Assembly (NCBI RefSeq): GCF_022921055.1
Contig: NZ_CP095061.1
Coordinates: 2,457,501-2,521,500, forward strand
Reading direction: 5' to 3'
Source of the DNA: Hymenobacter volaticus
GTDB lineage: Bacteria; Bacteroidota; Bacteroidia; Cytophagales; Hymenobacteraceae
DNA: 64,000 nucleotides
Every line of letters starts with the position of its first letter. Position 1 is the stretch's first letter. The notes under the pieces are model-generated. The model searched no databases and was not told the DNA's origin. It saw nothing but the letters and a program-made list of their open reading frames with translations. Below are positions 8,175-16,705 of the stretch, in pieces. The translations under genes and the position numbers were made by a program.

Positions 8175-10118
8175 ATGCGCCGATTGTTATCCGTGCCGCT
8201 ACTGTTGGCTTGCGCGTTGCTGCTGCCACTTAGTGCGGCAGCACAGGCTACGTTGGCTAGTTCTAATACCAAGGCACGTAGCCTATGGGACAAAGCGCAG
8301 TCCCAAGTAAAAGACCGCAACTTCGATAAAGCTATTGAGACCTTAACGGTGCTCAATCAGAAGTTTCCGTCGCTGGGTGAGCCGCATGTGCTGCGTGGTT
8401 CATTGCTTAAAGCAATGGGTGAGAACCGGCCGGCATTTGAAGCTTACCGCGACGGGCTAGCCAAACTTCCGATGGATCCTGGTCGGGCAACCGACTACTA
8501 TACGCTTGGCGAGCTAGCTATGAGCTTTGGCGAGTACGAGATTGCTGCTGAAAGCTACAAACGGGTGCTGAAAAGCGGCCCGAAAGGCCAACGCAATGCT
8601 GCCCGGGCACAGCGCCAATTGTTGAACTGCGAATTTGCCGCCAAAGCCATGGCCGCACCTATTGGTGTGCAGCCTGAACGGCTAGGCGCTCCTCTTAATA
8701 CGTTCCGGTTTCAGTACTTCCCCGCGCTTACTGCCGACAACCGCTTTTTGCTCTTCACAGGTCGGCCCGCAGCTGACAGCGGCGAAGACTTGTTTATTTC
8801 CCGCATGAACAAGGACGGCAGCACCGGTGACCCGGTGTCCATCTCGCCATTCATCAATACACCTTACAATGAGGGAGCGGGCGCTATTTCTGGCGACGGC
8901 AAAACCTTGGTTTTTGCGTCCTGTGACCGGCCCAATTCAGTAGGGAACTGCGATTTGTATATCTCGCGGCGCACTGGTAACAACTGGAGTAAGCCATTGA
9001 ATCTGGGGCGCACGGTTAATTCGCCGGAATGGGATTCGCAGCCCACGCTTTCCGCCGATGGTCGGACGCTGTACTTTACCTCTACCCGTCGGGGCGGACA
9101 AGGCCAGGAAGATATTTACGTAACCACTCTTGATGCCGATGGCAACTGGACTCCAGCCCGCAACCTCGGGCAACCCGTCAACACAGCCGGCAAGGACATG
9201 GCCCCATTTATTCACGCTAGTAGCACCACGCTCTACTACGTAACTGATGGGTTGGTAGGCATGGGGGGGCTGGATGTATTCCGGTGCGAACAACAGGCTG
9301 CCGGACGCTGGAGTGAGCCCATAAACCTCGGATACCCGCTTAACACACACGAAAACGAAGCCTCGCTATTCATTACTTCAGACAACCGTCGGGGCTTTTG
9401 CTCCCGCTCCCGGGCCGCCGAATCAGGGGTTCGGACTGAGCGGGAAAGGCCAGTTGAATTATTCGGCTTTGAGGTACCCGAACAGATTCGTCCCCGTGAA
9501 ACCAGTACCTATACGCAAGGTCGAGTTTTCGATGCTTTCACCAAGAAGCCCATTAAGGCTGACGTACAGCTCTACGATCTGAATACCGATGAGCTGACCC
9601 AATATGTTAGTTCCGATGCCGAAAATGGGGACTACACCGTGGTATTGAATGAGGGCCGTCAGTATGCCATGTACGCCGCGGCCGACAAATACCTCATGAA
9701 GAGTTTGAGCTTCGATTACTCAGACAAAAAGAATTTCGACCCGCTTACGCTTGATATCTACCTAGAGCCTGTGCGAGCAGGCCGCAGCATAGTATTGAAC
9801 AACCTATTTTTTGATACCAAGCAGTACGAGTTGAAGCCAAAGTCACGTACTGAGCTTAACCGGCTAGTTGGATTCATGAAGCAATACCCGGATGTACAAG
9901 TGGAGGTTAGCGGCCACACCGATGATGTAGGGTCAGATGATGATAACCTAGCCTTGTCTCAGAACCGAGCTAAATCGGTGTACAGCTACTTAGTTAGTCA
10001 AGGGGTGAAAGCGGAACGACTACGCTTTAAAGGCTACGGTGAAAATAAGCCCTTAGTCGCTAATGATTCCGAGAGCCACCGGCAACAAAATCGCCGAATC
10101 GAACTGCGAATTCTTTAG
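8175..10118 (+). CDS. PorE-like TPR / beta-propeller / OmpA-family protein
   Basis: This 647-residue envelope protein has the domain order known for PorE, a type IX secretion system component that binds peptidoglycan: signal peptide (1-23), TPR-type helices (about 30-150), a PD40-type beta-propeller (about 175-410; blades ending in DLYISR, DIYVTT, LDVFRCE), a carboxypeptidase-regulatory-like domain (about 445-530; GRVFDAFTKKPI) and a C-terminal OmpA domain (about 540-647) with SGHTDDVG and the NRRIEL end. The OmpA domain should anchor it to the cell wall. The signal peptide ends in SAAAQA and shows no lipobox, so it is periplasmic rather than a lipoprotein. Several OmpA proteins with this layout occur per genome, so identity with PorE itself is not certain. 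It starts 11 bases after queE and is followed by a strong terminator. Confidence 0.85.
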   Translation: MRRLLSVPLLLACALLLPLSAAAQATLASSNTKARSLWDKAQSQVKDRNFDKAIETLTVLNQKFPSLGEPHVLRGSLLKAMGENRPAFEAYRDGLAKLPMDPGRATDYYTLGELAMSFGEYEIAAESYKRVLKSGPKGQRNAARAQRQLLNCEFAAKAMAAPIGVQPERLGAPLNTFRFQYFPALTADNRFLLFTGRPAADSGEDLFISRMNKDGSTGDPVSISPFINTPYNEGAGAISGDGKTLVFASCDRPNSVGNCDLYISRRTGNNWSKPLNLGRTVNSPEWDSQPTLSADGRTLYFTSTRRGGQGQEDIYVTTLDADGNWTPARNLGQPVNTAGKDMAPFIHASSTTLYYVTDGLVGMGGLDVFRCEQQAAGRWSEPINLGYPLNTHENEASLFITSDNRRGFCSRSRAAESGVRTERERPVELFGFEVPEQIRPRETSTYTQGRVFDAFTKKPIKADVQLYDLNTDELTQYVSSDAENGDYTVVLNEGRQYAMYAAADKYLMKSLSFDYSDKKNFDPLTLDIYLEPVRAGRSIVLNNLFFDTKQYELKPKSRTELNRLVGFMKQYPDVQVEVSGHTDDVGSDDDNLALSQNRAKSVYSYLVSQGVKAERLRFKGYGENKPLVANDSESHRQQNRRIELRIL

Positions 10119-10153
10119 AAGTACAATCAAAAAGCAAGTTCAACGCACCATAC

Positions 10154-10187
10154 AAGTCCGACAACTCAAGTTGTCGGGCTTTTTTTG
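10154..10187 (+). terminator. Rho-independent terminator after the PorE-like gene
   Basis: A 10-bp stem (GTCCGACAAC pairing with GTTGTCGGGC, one G-U pair), TCAA loop, then a run of seven T. Confidence 0.93.
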
Positions 10188-10288
10188 TTTGGTAGTATTC
10201 CTTTATGATAAGACTATTAAGATACTGGCAATGAGCATAACAGTATTATTCAACGAAAGCTTTAGATTAGAATAGTTATAAATATTCC

Positions 10289-10317
10289 TTGCATGTTTAA
10301 ATAATACTCTATATTTG
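10289..10317 (+). promoter_or_regulatory. Bacteroidota-type promoter for the first secreted helical paralog
   Basis: TTG at 10289-10291 and TATATTTG at 10310-10317 are separated by 18 bases, matching the TTG / TAnnTTTG promoter. It lies about 100 bases before the ATG at 10421 and so predicts an untranslated leader of that size. Because the box is close to 10346, the longer in-frame reading from that position is unlikely. Confidence 0.7.
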
Positions 10318-10420
10318 GGCCACTCAAAATTGTATTCAGCAGGTATTGGCTGTCTTTGTTGAGAGCAGCGTTAGAAGGCCCTTTTTAGCACACTTTTTCA
10401 CTTTCCCCAATTCATTATCC

Positions 10421-10780
10421 ATGAAAAAAGCTTTTCTCTTTACCGGTATTATCCTGGCTTTGGGTGCTACCGTTTACGCTAGTGGCGATAAAGAATCTAC
10501 TATTGTTACACGTGCTACAGCGCTCACACGCATCCAGGTTCAGAAAGCTCGCCTTGATGAGGGCCAGTATCTGAGAGTGAAAACTCTTAACATTCGAATG
10601 CTCACTGAAATGGAAGACATCAGGAACCGGTTTGCATCGGAGCCAGCTATTCTCGACGAGCGGCTTGCTGTAGCGCAGGCTCGCTACGAGTTAGAACTTA
10701 CTTCCATTATGCGCCCAGCGCAATTAGCTATGTTCAACCAGGCCCGCAACAGCATGACGGCGCTAAGTGCACCTCACTAG
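10421..10780 (+). CDS. Small secreted helical protein, paralog 1
   Basis: This 119-residue protein has a signal peptide (MKKAFLFTGIILALGATVYA, cleavage near residue 20-22) and a mature part of about 97 residues that should be almost all helix. It shares a pattern with the proteins at 11150 and 27187: two or three helices with EGQYLRVKTLN, then ARYELELTSIM-P-AQL. This recalls periplasmic LTXXQ/Spy-type helical proteins, but the LTxxQ motif itself is not clear and I do not claim that function. The in-frame extension up to 10346 is rejected because it would put a signal peptide in the middle of the protein and because of the promoter position. Confidence 0.8.
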   Translation: MKKAFLFTGIILALGATVYASGDKESTIVTRATALTRIQVQKARLDEGQYLRVKTLNIRMLTEMEDIRNRFASEPAILDERLAVAQARYELELTSIMRPAQLAMFNQARNSMTALSAPH

Positions 10781-11040
10781 TAAAAGGAGCTAATTGATAG
10801 GCCAGCGAAAGACGGCTTCATTAGCGGCAGATATTAACACGTAACTGAGTAGCAGTAGCTCTAGCAGGATTATTGGAACAGCGTTCTGCTAGAGTTACTA
10901 TAACACTCAAGTAACATCTCGATCAGTAGAAAGCCAATGGGTAGACACAAACCCTGAAGAGGATTTGCAAACCTTGTTATACGGTATATAAGTATCTGAA
11001 GGTTGCCTAGAATAGCATCAAAATAAATCTATAAATTATA
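10781..11040. other. Gene-free AT-rich spacer between two paralogs
   Basis: No convincing reading frame or strong terminator. The sequence turns strongly AT-rich towards 11040, just before the promoter of the next paralog. Confidence 0.6.
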
Positions 11041-11070
11041 TTGACTTAATTTAATAATGTTGTATATTTA
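11041..11070 (+). promoter_or_regulatory. Promoter for the second secreted helical paralog
   Basis: TTG at 11041-11043 and TATATTTA at 11063-11070 (one base off TAnnTTTG) lie 19 bases apart in a very AT-rich stretch, about 80 bases before the ATG at 11150. Confidence 0.6.
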
Positions 11071-11149
11071 GTACAAGGCTTAGGTAGGTTATCACTACTC
11101 TTCCAAAGCTCACCTGTAGTCTGTTCCACTTCACATCTAAAAAACCATC

Positions 11150-11515
11150 ATGAAAAAAATCTTTACTTTCCTGCTCCTATCTGCAATGATTGGCACCAGC
11201 CAATTAGCTGAAGCTGGCTCTGGCGACCAAACCAGTCCAAACGCTCGCGCCACCCAGATGGTGAAACAATTAGCCAAGAAGATTCAACTCAGCGAAGGCC
11301 AGTACGTGAAAGTGCGCCAGTTGAATTTGCGTCTACTCAATGACGTGCAAGCCGTCAAAACTCAATCGGCAGGCGATGCCGCCGCTATTGACCAGCAACT
11401 AGCCGAGCTACAGTCTCACTACGAGTGGGATTTAACTGCCATCCTTGGCCCACGCCAGATGGTAGCCTACAATCAGTCTAAAGCCGATATGATGGCAATG
11501 AGCGTAGGCAAGTAA
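11150..11515 (+). CDS. Small secreted helical protein, paralog 2
   Basis: This 121-residue protein has a signal peptide (MKKIFTFLLLSAMIG..., cleavage after about residue 22) and a helical mature part. It is a clear paralog of the protein at 10421: both have (S/D)EGQY-KV--LN-R-L followed by a spacer and a second Y-(W/L)(D/E)L(T)-I--P-Q helix end. The tandem arrangement suggests local duplication, but each gene has its own promoter-like sequence, so they can be regulated separately. Its function is unknown; a periplasmic or extracellular place is expected. A strong bidirectional terminator follows. Confidence 0.8.
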   Translation: MKKIFTFLLLSAMIGTSQLAEAGSGDQTSPNARATQMVKQLAKKIQLSEGQYVKVRQLNLRLLNDVQAVKTQSAGDAAAIDQQLAELQSHYEWDLTAILGPRQMVAYNQSKADMMAMSVGK

Positions 11516-11521
11516 TATAGC

Positions 11522-11573
11522 TTGAACACAAAAAAGCCTGCTTCATTAGTGAAGCAGGCTTTTTTGTGTTCAA
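11522..11573. terminator. Bidirectional terminator between paralog 2 and gltA
   Basis: A nearly perfect 52-base palindrome: TTGAACACAAAAAAGCCTGC and its complement around a small loop, with A- and T-runs on both sides. It serves the plus-strand gene ending at 11515 and citrate synthase ending at 11593 on the minus strand. Confidence 0.95.
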
Positions 11574-11592
11574 ATGACTCTGTAAATCAATC

Positions 11593-12879
11593 CTAGCGGT
11601 TCTCGATGCTTACGTAGTCGCGCTCTAACTCACCAGTGTAGATTTGACGAGGACGGCCGATAGGCTCTTTGTTTTCGCGCATTTCTTTCCACTGTGCAAT
11701 CCAGCCGGGGAGGCGACCCAAGGCAAACATCACCGTAAACATTTCCGTAGGGATGCCAATTGCTTTGTAGATGATGCCTGAATAGAAGTCTACGTTCGGG
11801 TACAACTTGCGCTCCACGAAATACGGGTCGGTCAGGGCGGCTTGCTCCAACTCCTGGGCAATCTTCAACAGCGGGTCGTTGATGCCAAGAGCGGATAGTA
11901 CTTCGTCGGCAGCCTTTTTGATGATCTTGGCACGTGGGTCGAAGTTCTTGTATACGCGGTGACCAAAGCCCATCAAACGGAAAGAATCGTTTTTGTCTTT
12001 GGCCTTAGCAATAAACTTGCTGGTATCGCCACCATCGCGCTGGATGGCTTCCAACATCTCAACCACCTCTTGGTTGGCGCCGCCGTGCAGCGGACCCCAT
12101 AGAGCGTTGATGCCGGCCGAAACCGAACCATAAAGGCTAGCATTGGCTGATCCTACTAGGCGCACGGTGGAAGTAGAGCAGTTTTGCTCGTGGTCGGCGT
12201 GCAGAATAAGCAGCTTGTTGAGGGCGCTAACGACTACCGGATTGATTTCATACTTCTCGGTTGGGAAGCTGAACATCATGTACAGGAAGTTCGACGTGTA
12301 GTCGAGGTCGTTGCGGGGGTAGTTGAGCGGGTGGCCCTGCGAGTTTTTGTACGTCCAGGCAGCGATGGTTGAGATTTTGGCCATCAAGCGCAGGATGTTC
12401 AAATTTATTTCCTCGGCGCTCTGGTCGGGGTCAATGCTCTTGGGGTAGAACGCAGTGAGTGAGCAAATGAGGCTGCTCAGAATGCCCATAGGGTGGGCCG
12501 CTGATGGGAAACCATCAAAAATCTTACGCACATCCTCGTGGACCAGCGTGTGCTTGGTGATTTGGAGGCTGAACTCGTCTAACTCAGCCTTGGTCGGCAA
12601 GGTGCCATAGATGAGTAGGTAGGCTACTTCCAGAAAAGACGACTTTTCGGCCAACTGCTCGATGGGGTACCCCCGGTAGCGCAAAATGCCTTCCTCGCCA
12701 TCGAGGAACGTAATAGCGCTTTTGGTTGCACCGGTGTTTTTGTAGCCCGAATCGAGGGTTACGTAACCCGTCTGGTCACGTAGCTTGCCGATGTCGAATG
12801 CTTTTTCGTGCTCTGTGCCTTCGATAACGGGCAAGGTGTACGATTTCCCGTCGAGGATAATCTCAGCAGACTCTGCCAT
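11593..12879 (-). CDS. gltA: Citrate synthase
   Basis: Citrate synthase condenses acetyl-CoA and oxaloacetate at the entry of the TCA cycle. The 428-residue protein is a hexameric-type (GltA) enzyme in length and sequence. The three catalytic residues are visible in GPLHGGANQ (His), GFGHRVYKNFDPR (His) and NVDFYSG (Asp). The start is the ATG at 12879 (MAESAEIILDG), which matches the family N-terminus. A longer in-frame reading to 13050 exists but adds a stretch with no family likeness. It shares a bidirectional terminator with the neighbouring secreted protein gene. Confidence 0.96.
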   Translation of the reverse strand: MAESAEIILDGKSYTLPVIEGTEHEKAFDIGKLRDQTGYVTLDSGYKNTGATKSAITFLDGEEGILRYRGYPIEQLAEKSSFLEVAYLLIYGTLPTKAELDEFSLQITKHTLVHEDVRKIFDGFPSAAHPMGILSSLICSLTAFYPKSIDPDQSAEEINLNILRLMAKISTIAAWTYKNSQGHPLNYPRNDLDYTSNFLYMMFSFPTEKYEINPVVVSALNKLLILHADHEQNCSTSTVRLVGSANASLYGSVSAGINALWGPLHGGANQEVVEMLEAIQRDGGDTSKFIAKAKDKNDSFRLMGFGHRVYKNFDPRAKIIKKAADEVLSALGINDPLLKIAQELEQAALTDPYFVERKLYPNVDFYSGIIYKAIGIPTEMFTVMFALGRLPGWIAQWKEMRENKEPIGRPRQIYTGELERDYVSIENR

Positions 12880-13394
12880 AGGAGAGGGGTAGAAGGGTGG
12901 TTCAGGGGCTAAGCTAAAGAATAACTGGTAAGCCAGAAAGTAGCAAAACCAGTCGAGTTCTATACTGCGATGCGCCCTGGTATGTTGTGATAGATGAGAA
13001 AGTACCTGCAAAGAAACACAGTCCGGTAAAATACGCAGTGTGTTACGCACTTTTTCAGTGATAAATCGGCGAAAATTCGCGGTTGAATTCTGCTTCTTAA
13101 CCTGACTTTAACTTTTTGCCTGTCAAGCAGACCGTCTAGAAGCGTTGAAGCATTAAATAACGACCGATTTGAGGCAGGCACTAGACTTAAAGGACGAGCT
13201 GTTTCAAGCTAGTAGCCTCTTTAGAGGCATAACAAACAAGAAACCATGCAGTCGGGTTTTAAGCAGTCAAAGCAATTGTAGATGAAGGCTGATTGGTTGG
13301 GTTTTGGATATGACAACGGACCATTTCCGCTTAGGTAGTGAACTCAATACTTTCTAAGGGAGTATGAAGCTACTAGCTATCAACTGTAGTTTTC
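12880..13394. other. 515-bp spacer between divergent gltA and aldo/keto reductase genes
   Basis: It must hold the promoters of gltA (minus) and the aldo/keto reductase gene (plus). I could not find a box matching TAnnTTTG with a good TTG partner for either gene. Minor open frames in it have no recognisable features. Confidence 0.5.
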
Positions 13395-14294
13395 ATGAAG
13401 TACAACGCACTCGGAAAAACCGACCTGCAGGTCAGCGAAATTAGCTTCGGCTGTATGTCCCTCGGCTCTGATCATGCAGCTAACCATACGCTGCTGCACC
13501 AAGCGCTAGATCAGGGAATTACGCTTTTTGACACCGCAGACTTATATCAGAAAGGTGAAAACGAGGTAACCGTTGGGAAAGCATTCAAAGGGCGCCGCCA
13601 AGAGGTAATTATTGCCACAAAAGTCGGTAATGCGTGGCGGCCAGACGGTAGCGGCTGGGATTGGGTGCCTTCCAAGGAGTATTTGCGGCAAGCAGTAGAG
13701 CACAGCCTCCGGCGCCTCGAAACCGACTACATTGACTTGTACCAACTACACGGTGGCACCCTCGACGACCCTATTGATGACATCATCGAAGCCTTTGAAC
13801 TGCTGAAGCAGCAAGGTAAAATCCGGGCCTACGGTATTTCTTCTATTCGCCCCAACGTGATTCGCGAATACGTGCAACGCTCCCATATTGCCAGCGTGAT
13901 GATGCAGTACAGCCTACTCGACCGACGGCCCGAGGAAAGCTGCCTGGATTTGCTACAAGAGCAGAACATAGCGGTATTGGCCCGGGGCAGTTTTGCGCAG
14001 GGGCTCTTAGCAGGTAAGGCAGCCAAAAGCTACCTGAACTATGCAGAACAAGAGGTAGCTCAAGCGGCAGTCGCGGTACAACAAGTGGCCGATATAAGTC
14101 AACGCACAGCGGCGGAAGTAGCTGCCCTCTTTGTACTGCATCACCCGGCTGTAACCTCCGCTGTATTAGGTGTACGTACGGAACAGCATCTCGCGGATGC
14201 CTTGCACATAGCTGCCACGCCCTCATTGATGGGTGCTGAAGTTGCGCTATTACAGCAAGCTATACCTCCCAATGTGTATGAGCAGCACCGGTAG
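13395..14294 (+). CDS. Aldo/keto reductase
   Basis: An NAD(P)H-dependent oxidoreductase of the aldo/keto reductase superfamily, 299 residues, cytoplasmic TIM barrel. The catalytic tetrad is visible: Asp and Tyr in FDTADLYQ, Lys in IIATKVGN, His in DLYQLHGG. The N-terminal KYNALGKTDLQVSEISFGCMSLG is the usual start for the COG0667 group. The substrate cannot be told from sequence; the gene stands alone and gives no context. The ATG at 13395 is certain. Confidence 0.93.
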   Translation: MKYNALGKTDLQVSEISFGCMSLGSDHAANHTLLHQALDQGITLFDTADLYQKGENEVTVGKAFKGRRQEVIIATKVGNAWRPDGSGWDWVPSKEYLRQAVEHSLRRLETDYIDLYQLHGGTLDDPIDDIIEAFELLKQQGKIRAYGISSIRPNVIREYVQRSHIASVMMQYSLLDRRPEESCLDLLQEQNIAVLARGSFAQGLLAGKAAKSYLNYAEQEVAQAAVAVQQVADISQRTAAEVAALFVLHHPAVTSAVLGVRTEQHLADALHIAATPSLMGAEVALLQQAIPPNVYEQHR

Positions 14295-14360
14295 GATAGC
14301 TACAAACTCAGGAAGGGTTATCAACTGGAGGTTTACTACATGTCGGACCTTGGTCTAATA

Positions 14361-15749
14361 CTACTTGCCGATGCAGAACTGAGTGAAGATGCTGGTCAAT
14401 AAATCGTCGGAGGATATTTCGCCGGTTATCTCACCTAGGGCAGCCAAGGCCTGGCGCAAGTCGGCAGCGAGAAGTTCGGTGCCAGTTCCTGCGGTAAGTC
14501 CCGCCAACACGGCATCCAATGCCTGAGCCGCGGCATCGAGGCTGCGGGCGTGGCGCAGGTTCGTGACGATGGTGCTGCTGCCGGTCCGGTCGAGGCCTTC
14601 GTTGCGTACCTGAGTTAGCAAGAGATGGCGGAGTTCGTCGAGGCCGTCGCCGCGGCTAGCGGCAATTAGGACCGTGTCAGGGCGAGTGCGGAAGACGGTA
14701 AGCTGGTCGTCGGAGGCTACATCGAGCTTGTTGCCAACTGATAGTACAGGGGTGGCGGCAGGAAGATTGAGTACTTCAATTTCCGCTTGAAGCTCAGTGG
14801 GGCTAGTTTCCGTTAAATCAAACAGATATATAACCAGGGCTGCTTGCTTTACTCGCTGCAACGTGCGCTCTACTCCTATAGATTCTACTACGTCGGTAGT
14901 GTCGCGCAGTCCAGCCGTATCCACGAAGCGGAAGCGGATACCGTCGAGGCTCACTTCGTCTTCGATCATGTCGCGGGTGGTGCCGGCCACGCTGGAAACA
15001 ATGGCGCGCTCCTCGTTGAGAAGTGCATTGAGGAGGGTGCTTTTGCCGGCGTTGGGTCGTCCGGCAATTACCGTGGTGACGCCGTTTTTGATGACGTTGC
15101 CCAACTCGAAGGAGCGCAATAAACGGCGCACCAACGTCCGAACTTCCTCCAGCAGCGCCAGCAATCCGGTGCGGTCAGCAAACTCAACGTCTTCCTCGCC
15201 AAAGTCGAGCTCCAATTCCAGCAAGGCGGCAAACTGTACAAGTCGGGCCCGTAGGTCTTTCAACTCGCGCGAGAATCCACCCCGCATTTGCTGCATGGCC
15301 ACTTGGTGCGAAAGTTGGGAATCGGCGGCAATCAGGTCGGCTACGGCTTCGGCTTGCGCTAGGTCGAAGGAGCCGTTCAGAAATGCACGCTTTGTGAACT
15401 CCCCGGCTTCGGCCAGCCGGGCCCCGCGGCGCGTGAAAAGCAGCAGCAACTGCTGCACGATGTAGTCGGAGCCGTGGCAGCTGATTTCAACCACGTCTTC
15501 GCGGGTGTAGGAGTTCGGAGCCCGGAACAAAGATACCACCACCTCGTCGAGGATGCGGCCTTCGTCGCGGATGGTGCCAAAGTGAAGCGTGTGGCTAGGC
15601 TGATCAATTAAGCGTTTGCCGGTGAAAGCAGCGGCCACCAAGCTAATTGCCTCCCGGCCCGAAAGACGGACCAGGGCAATGGCACCCGCGCCGGGGGGCG
15701 TCGAGAGGGCAACAATAGTATCGGAAAGTGCGGGGGGAAGAGCAGCCAC
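14361..15749 (-). CDS. mnmE: tRNA uridine-5-carboxymethylaminomethyl modification GTPase MnmE
   Basis: MnmE, with MnmG, makes the cmnm5 modification at U34 of several tRNAs. The protein has an N-terminal formyl-THF-binding domain (DTIVALSTPPG, then RLSG), a helical domain and an inserted G domain with GRPNAGKS, GTTRD, DTAGLRDT and the NKLD motif. It ends in the conserved CIGK whose Cys is essential. I place the start at the GTG at 15749. An ATG at 15785 is in frame, but a TACCTTTG promoter box on the minus strand covers 15773-15780, inside that longer reading, so transcription would start after it. With the GTG the protein has 462 residues, the usual length. Confidence 0.95.
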   Translation of the reverse strand: MAALPPALSDTIVALSTPPGAGAIALVRLSGREAISLVAAAFTGKRLIDQPSHTLHFGTIRDEGRILDEVVVSLFRAPNSYTREDVVEISCHGSDYIVQQLLLLFTRRGARLAEAGEFTKRAFLNGSFDLAQAEAVADLIAADSQLSHQVAMQQMRGGFSRELKDLRARLVQFAALLELELDFGEEDVEFADRTGLLALLEEVRTLVRRLLRSFELGNVIKNGVTTVIAGRPNAGKSTLLNALLNEERAIVSSVAGTTRDMIEDEVSLDGIRFRFVDTAGLRDTTDVVESIGVERTLQRVKQAALVIYLFDLTETSPTELQAEIEVLNLPAATPVLSVGNKLDVASDDQLTVFRTRPDTVLIAASRGDGLDELRHLLLTQVRNEGLDRTGSSTIVTNLRHARSLDAAAQALDAVLAGLTAGTGTELLAADLRQALAALGEITGEISSDDLLTSIFTQFCIGK

Positions 15750-15772
15750 AGACGGGATAGTAGTATGGGCCG

Positions 15773-15780
15773 CAAAGGTA
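15773..15780 (-). promoter_or_regulatory. Promoter -7 box for mnmE
   Basis: On the minus strand this reads TACCTTTG, an exact -7 consensus, 23 bases before the GTG start at 15749. It decides the start codon of mnmE. Confidence 0.6.
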
Positions 15781-15917
15781 CGCAAGGTAGCCGGGTCGGG
15801 CAGTGCTAGGCTCTACGAGAGTATAATGCTCGAGACTATAGAACTGTCTTACGGGTCGTATTTGCTTGTAGGTTCTGTCTAGGAATCAGCACCAGTTGGC
15901 AGGGCAAGAAGCGGAAT

Positions 15918-16592
15918 CTATGCCTGATCGGCTACAAATAAATTCCGCCCAACCTCAGGAGAAAGCATAAGAATTGTCGTACTGTTTATTTTGATTTCTA
16001 AGGAGTTGTCAAACTCTATTTTATCCAGTACTTCAATATCAGATCCTAGCTTCAAGCCAACCTTGTCGAGGTACTGCAGGAAAGCGGGCGAAGTGTTTTT
16101 TACGGCCATAAGACGGCCATGGTCGCCGGGGGCAAGGTCAGCGACGAGACGGTTTCGGGGACGTAGCACGGCACCATCTTCCGTCGGGATAGGGTCGCCG
16201 TGCGGATCGAGGCGGGGGAAGCCAAGGAACTCGTCGAGGCGACGAACGAGCAGCGGTGAGTGGATGTGCTCCATCTGTTCGGCTACGTCGTGCACCTCGT
16301 CCCAATTAAAGCCTAGCTTCTGCACCAGGAAAACTTCCCACAGCCGATGCTTGCGGATGGTGAGCAAAGCCAATTGCCGGCCTTCGGGCGTGAGCGATAC
16401 GCCACGGTACCGTTGGTAATGCAACAGTCCTTTTTCCCCGAGCCGACGCAACATATCTGTTACGGAGGCCGCCCGCGTTTGCAGCGCCTCCGCAATGCCA
16501 TTGGTGCTAACCTCGGAACCTGGCGAGGCTTCGGCTAGCTTGTAAATGGCTTTCAGATAGTTTTCCTCGGTGAAGCTCGGCATAAAGGGCAT
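15918..16592 (-). CDS. DtxR/MntR-family metal-dependent transcriptional regulator
   Basis: A 224-residue metal-sensing repressor of the DtxR/IdeR/MntR family. Residues 5-70 are the winged helix (SFTEENYLKAIYKL, then a helix-turn-helix with RAASVTDMLRRL). Residues 70-140 are the dimerisation and metal-binding domain with the HRLWEVFLVQKLGF and DVAEQMEHIHSPLLVRRLD motif; the Glu and His residues there are typical ligands. The last 75 residues form an SH3-like FeoA-type domain. Whether iron or manganese is sensed is not clear. Two ATG codons (16592, 16583) lie in frame. No metal transporter gene is adjacent, so targets are elsewhere. Confidence 0.92.
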   Translation of the reverse strand: MPFMPSFTEENYLKAIYKLAEASPGSEVSTNGIAEALQTRAASVTDMLRRLGEKGLLHYQRYRGVSLTPEGRQLALLTIRKHRLWEVFLVQKLGFNWDEVHDVAEQMEHIHSPLLVRRLDEFLGFPRLDPHGDPIPTEDGAVLRPRNRLVADLAPGDHGRLMAVKNTSPAFLQYLDKVGLKLGSDIEVLDKIEFDNSLEIKINSTTILMLSPEVGRNLFVADQA

Positions 16593-16705
16593 TTAACAAT
16601 TAGTCTTTAGCAGTCAATAGGACCCCGCGCACCCCATGGGTATAGATGAGGGGCGCGGGAATCAACGACAAGCAGCTAATTGTAATTGCAAATATTAGAT
16701 GAAAG

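Noticed and set aside
10346..10420. Extended start of secreted helical paralog 1
   Set aside because: It would bury the signal peptide after 25 residues and begins only about 20 bases after the predicted transcription start, with a far better ATG at 10421.
11593..13050. N-terminal extension of citrate synthase to 13050
   Set aside because: The extra 57 residues precede the family start MAESAEIIL and do not resemble any citrate synthase N-terminus.
14797..15465. A 222-codon open frame on the plus strand opposite mnmE
   Set aside because: It is Ser/Arg-rich and low in complexity, the usual product of reading a coding strand backwards; mnmE is certain.
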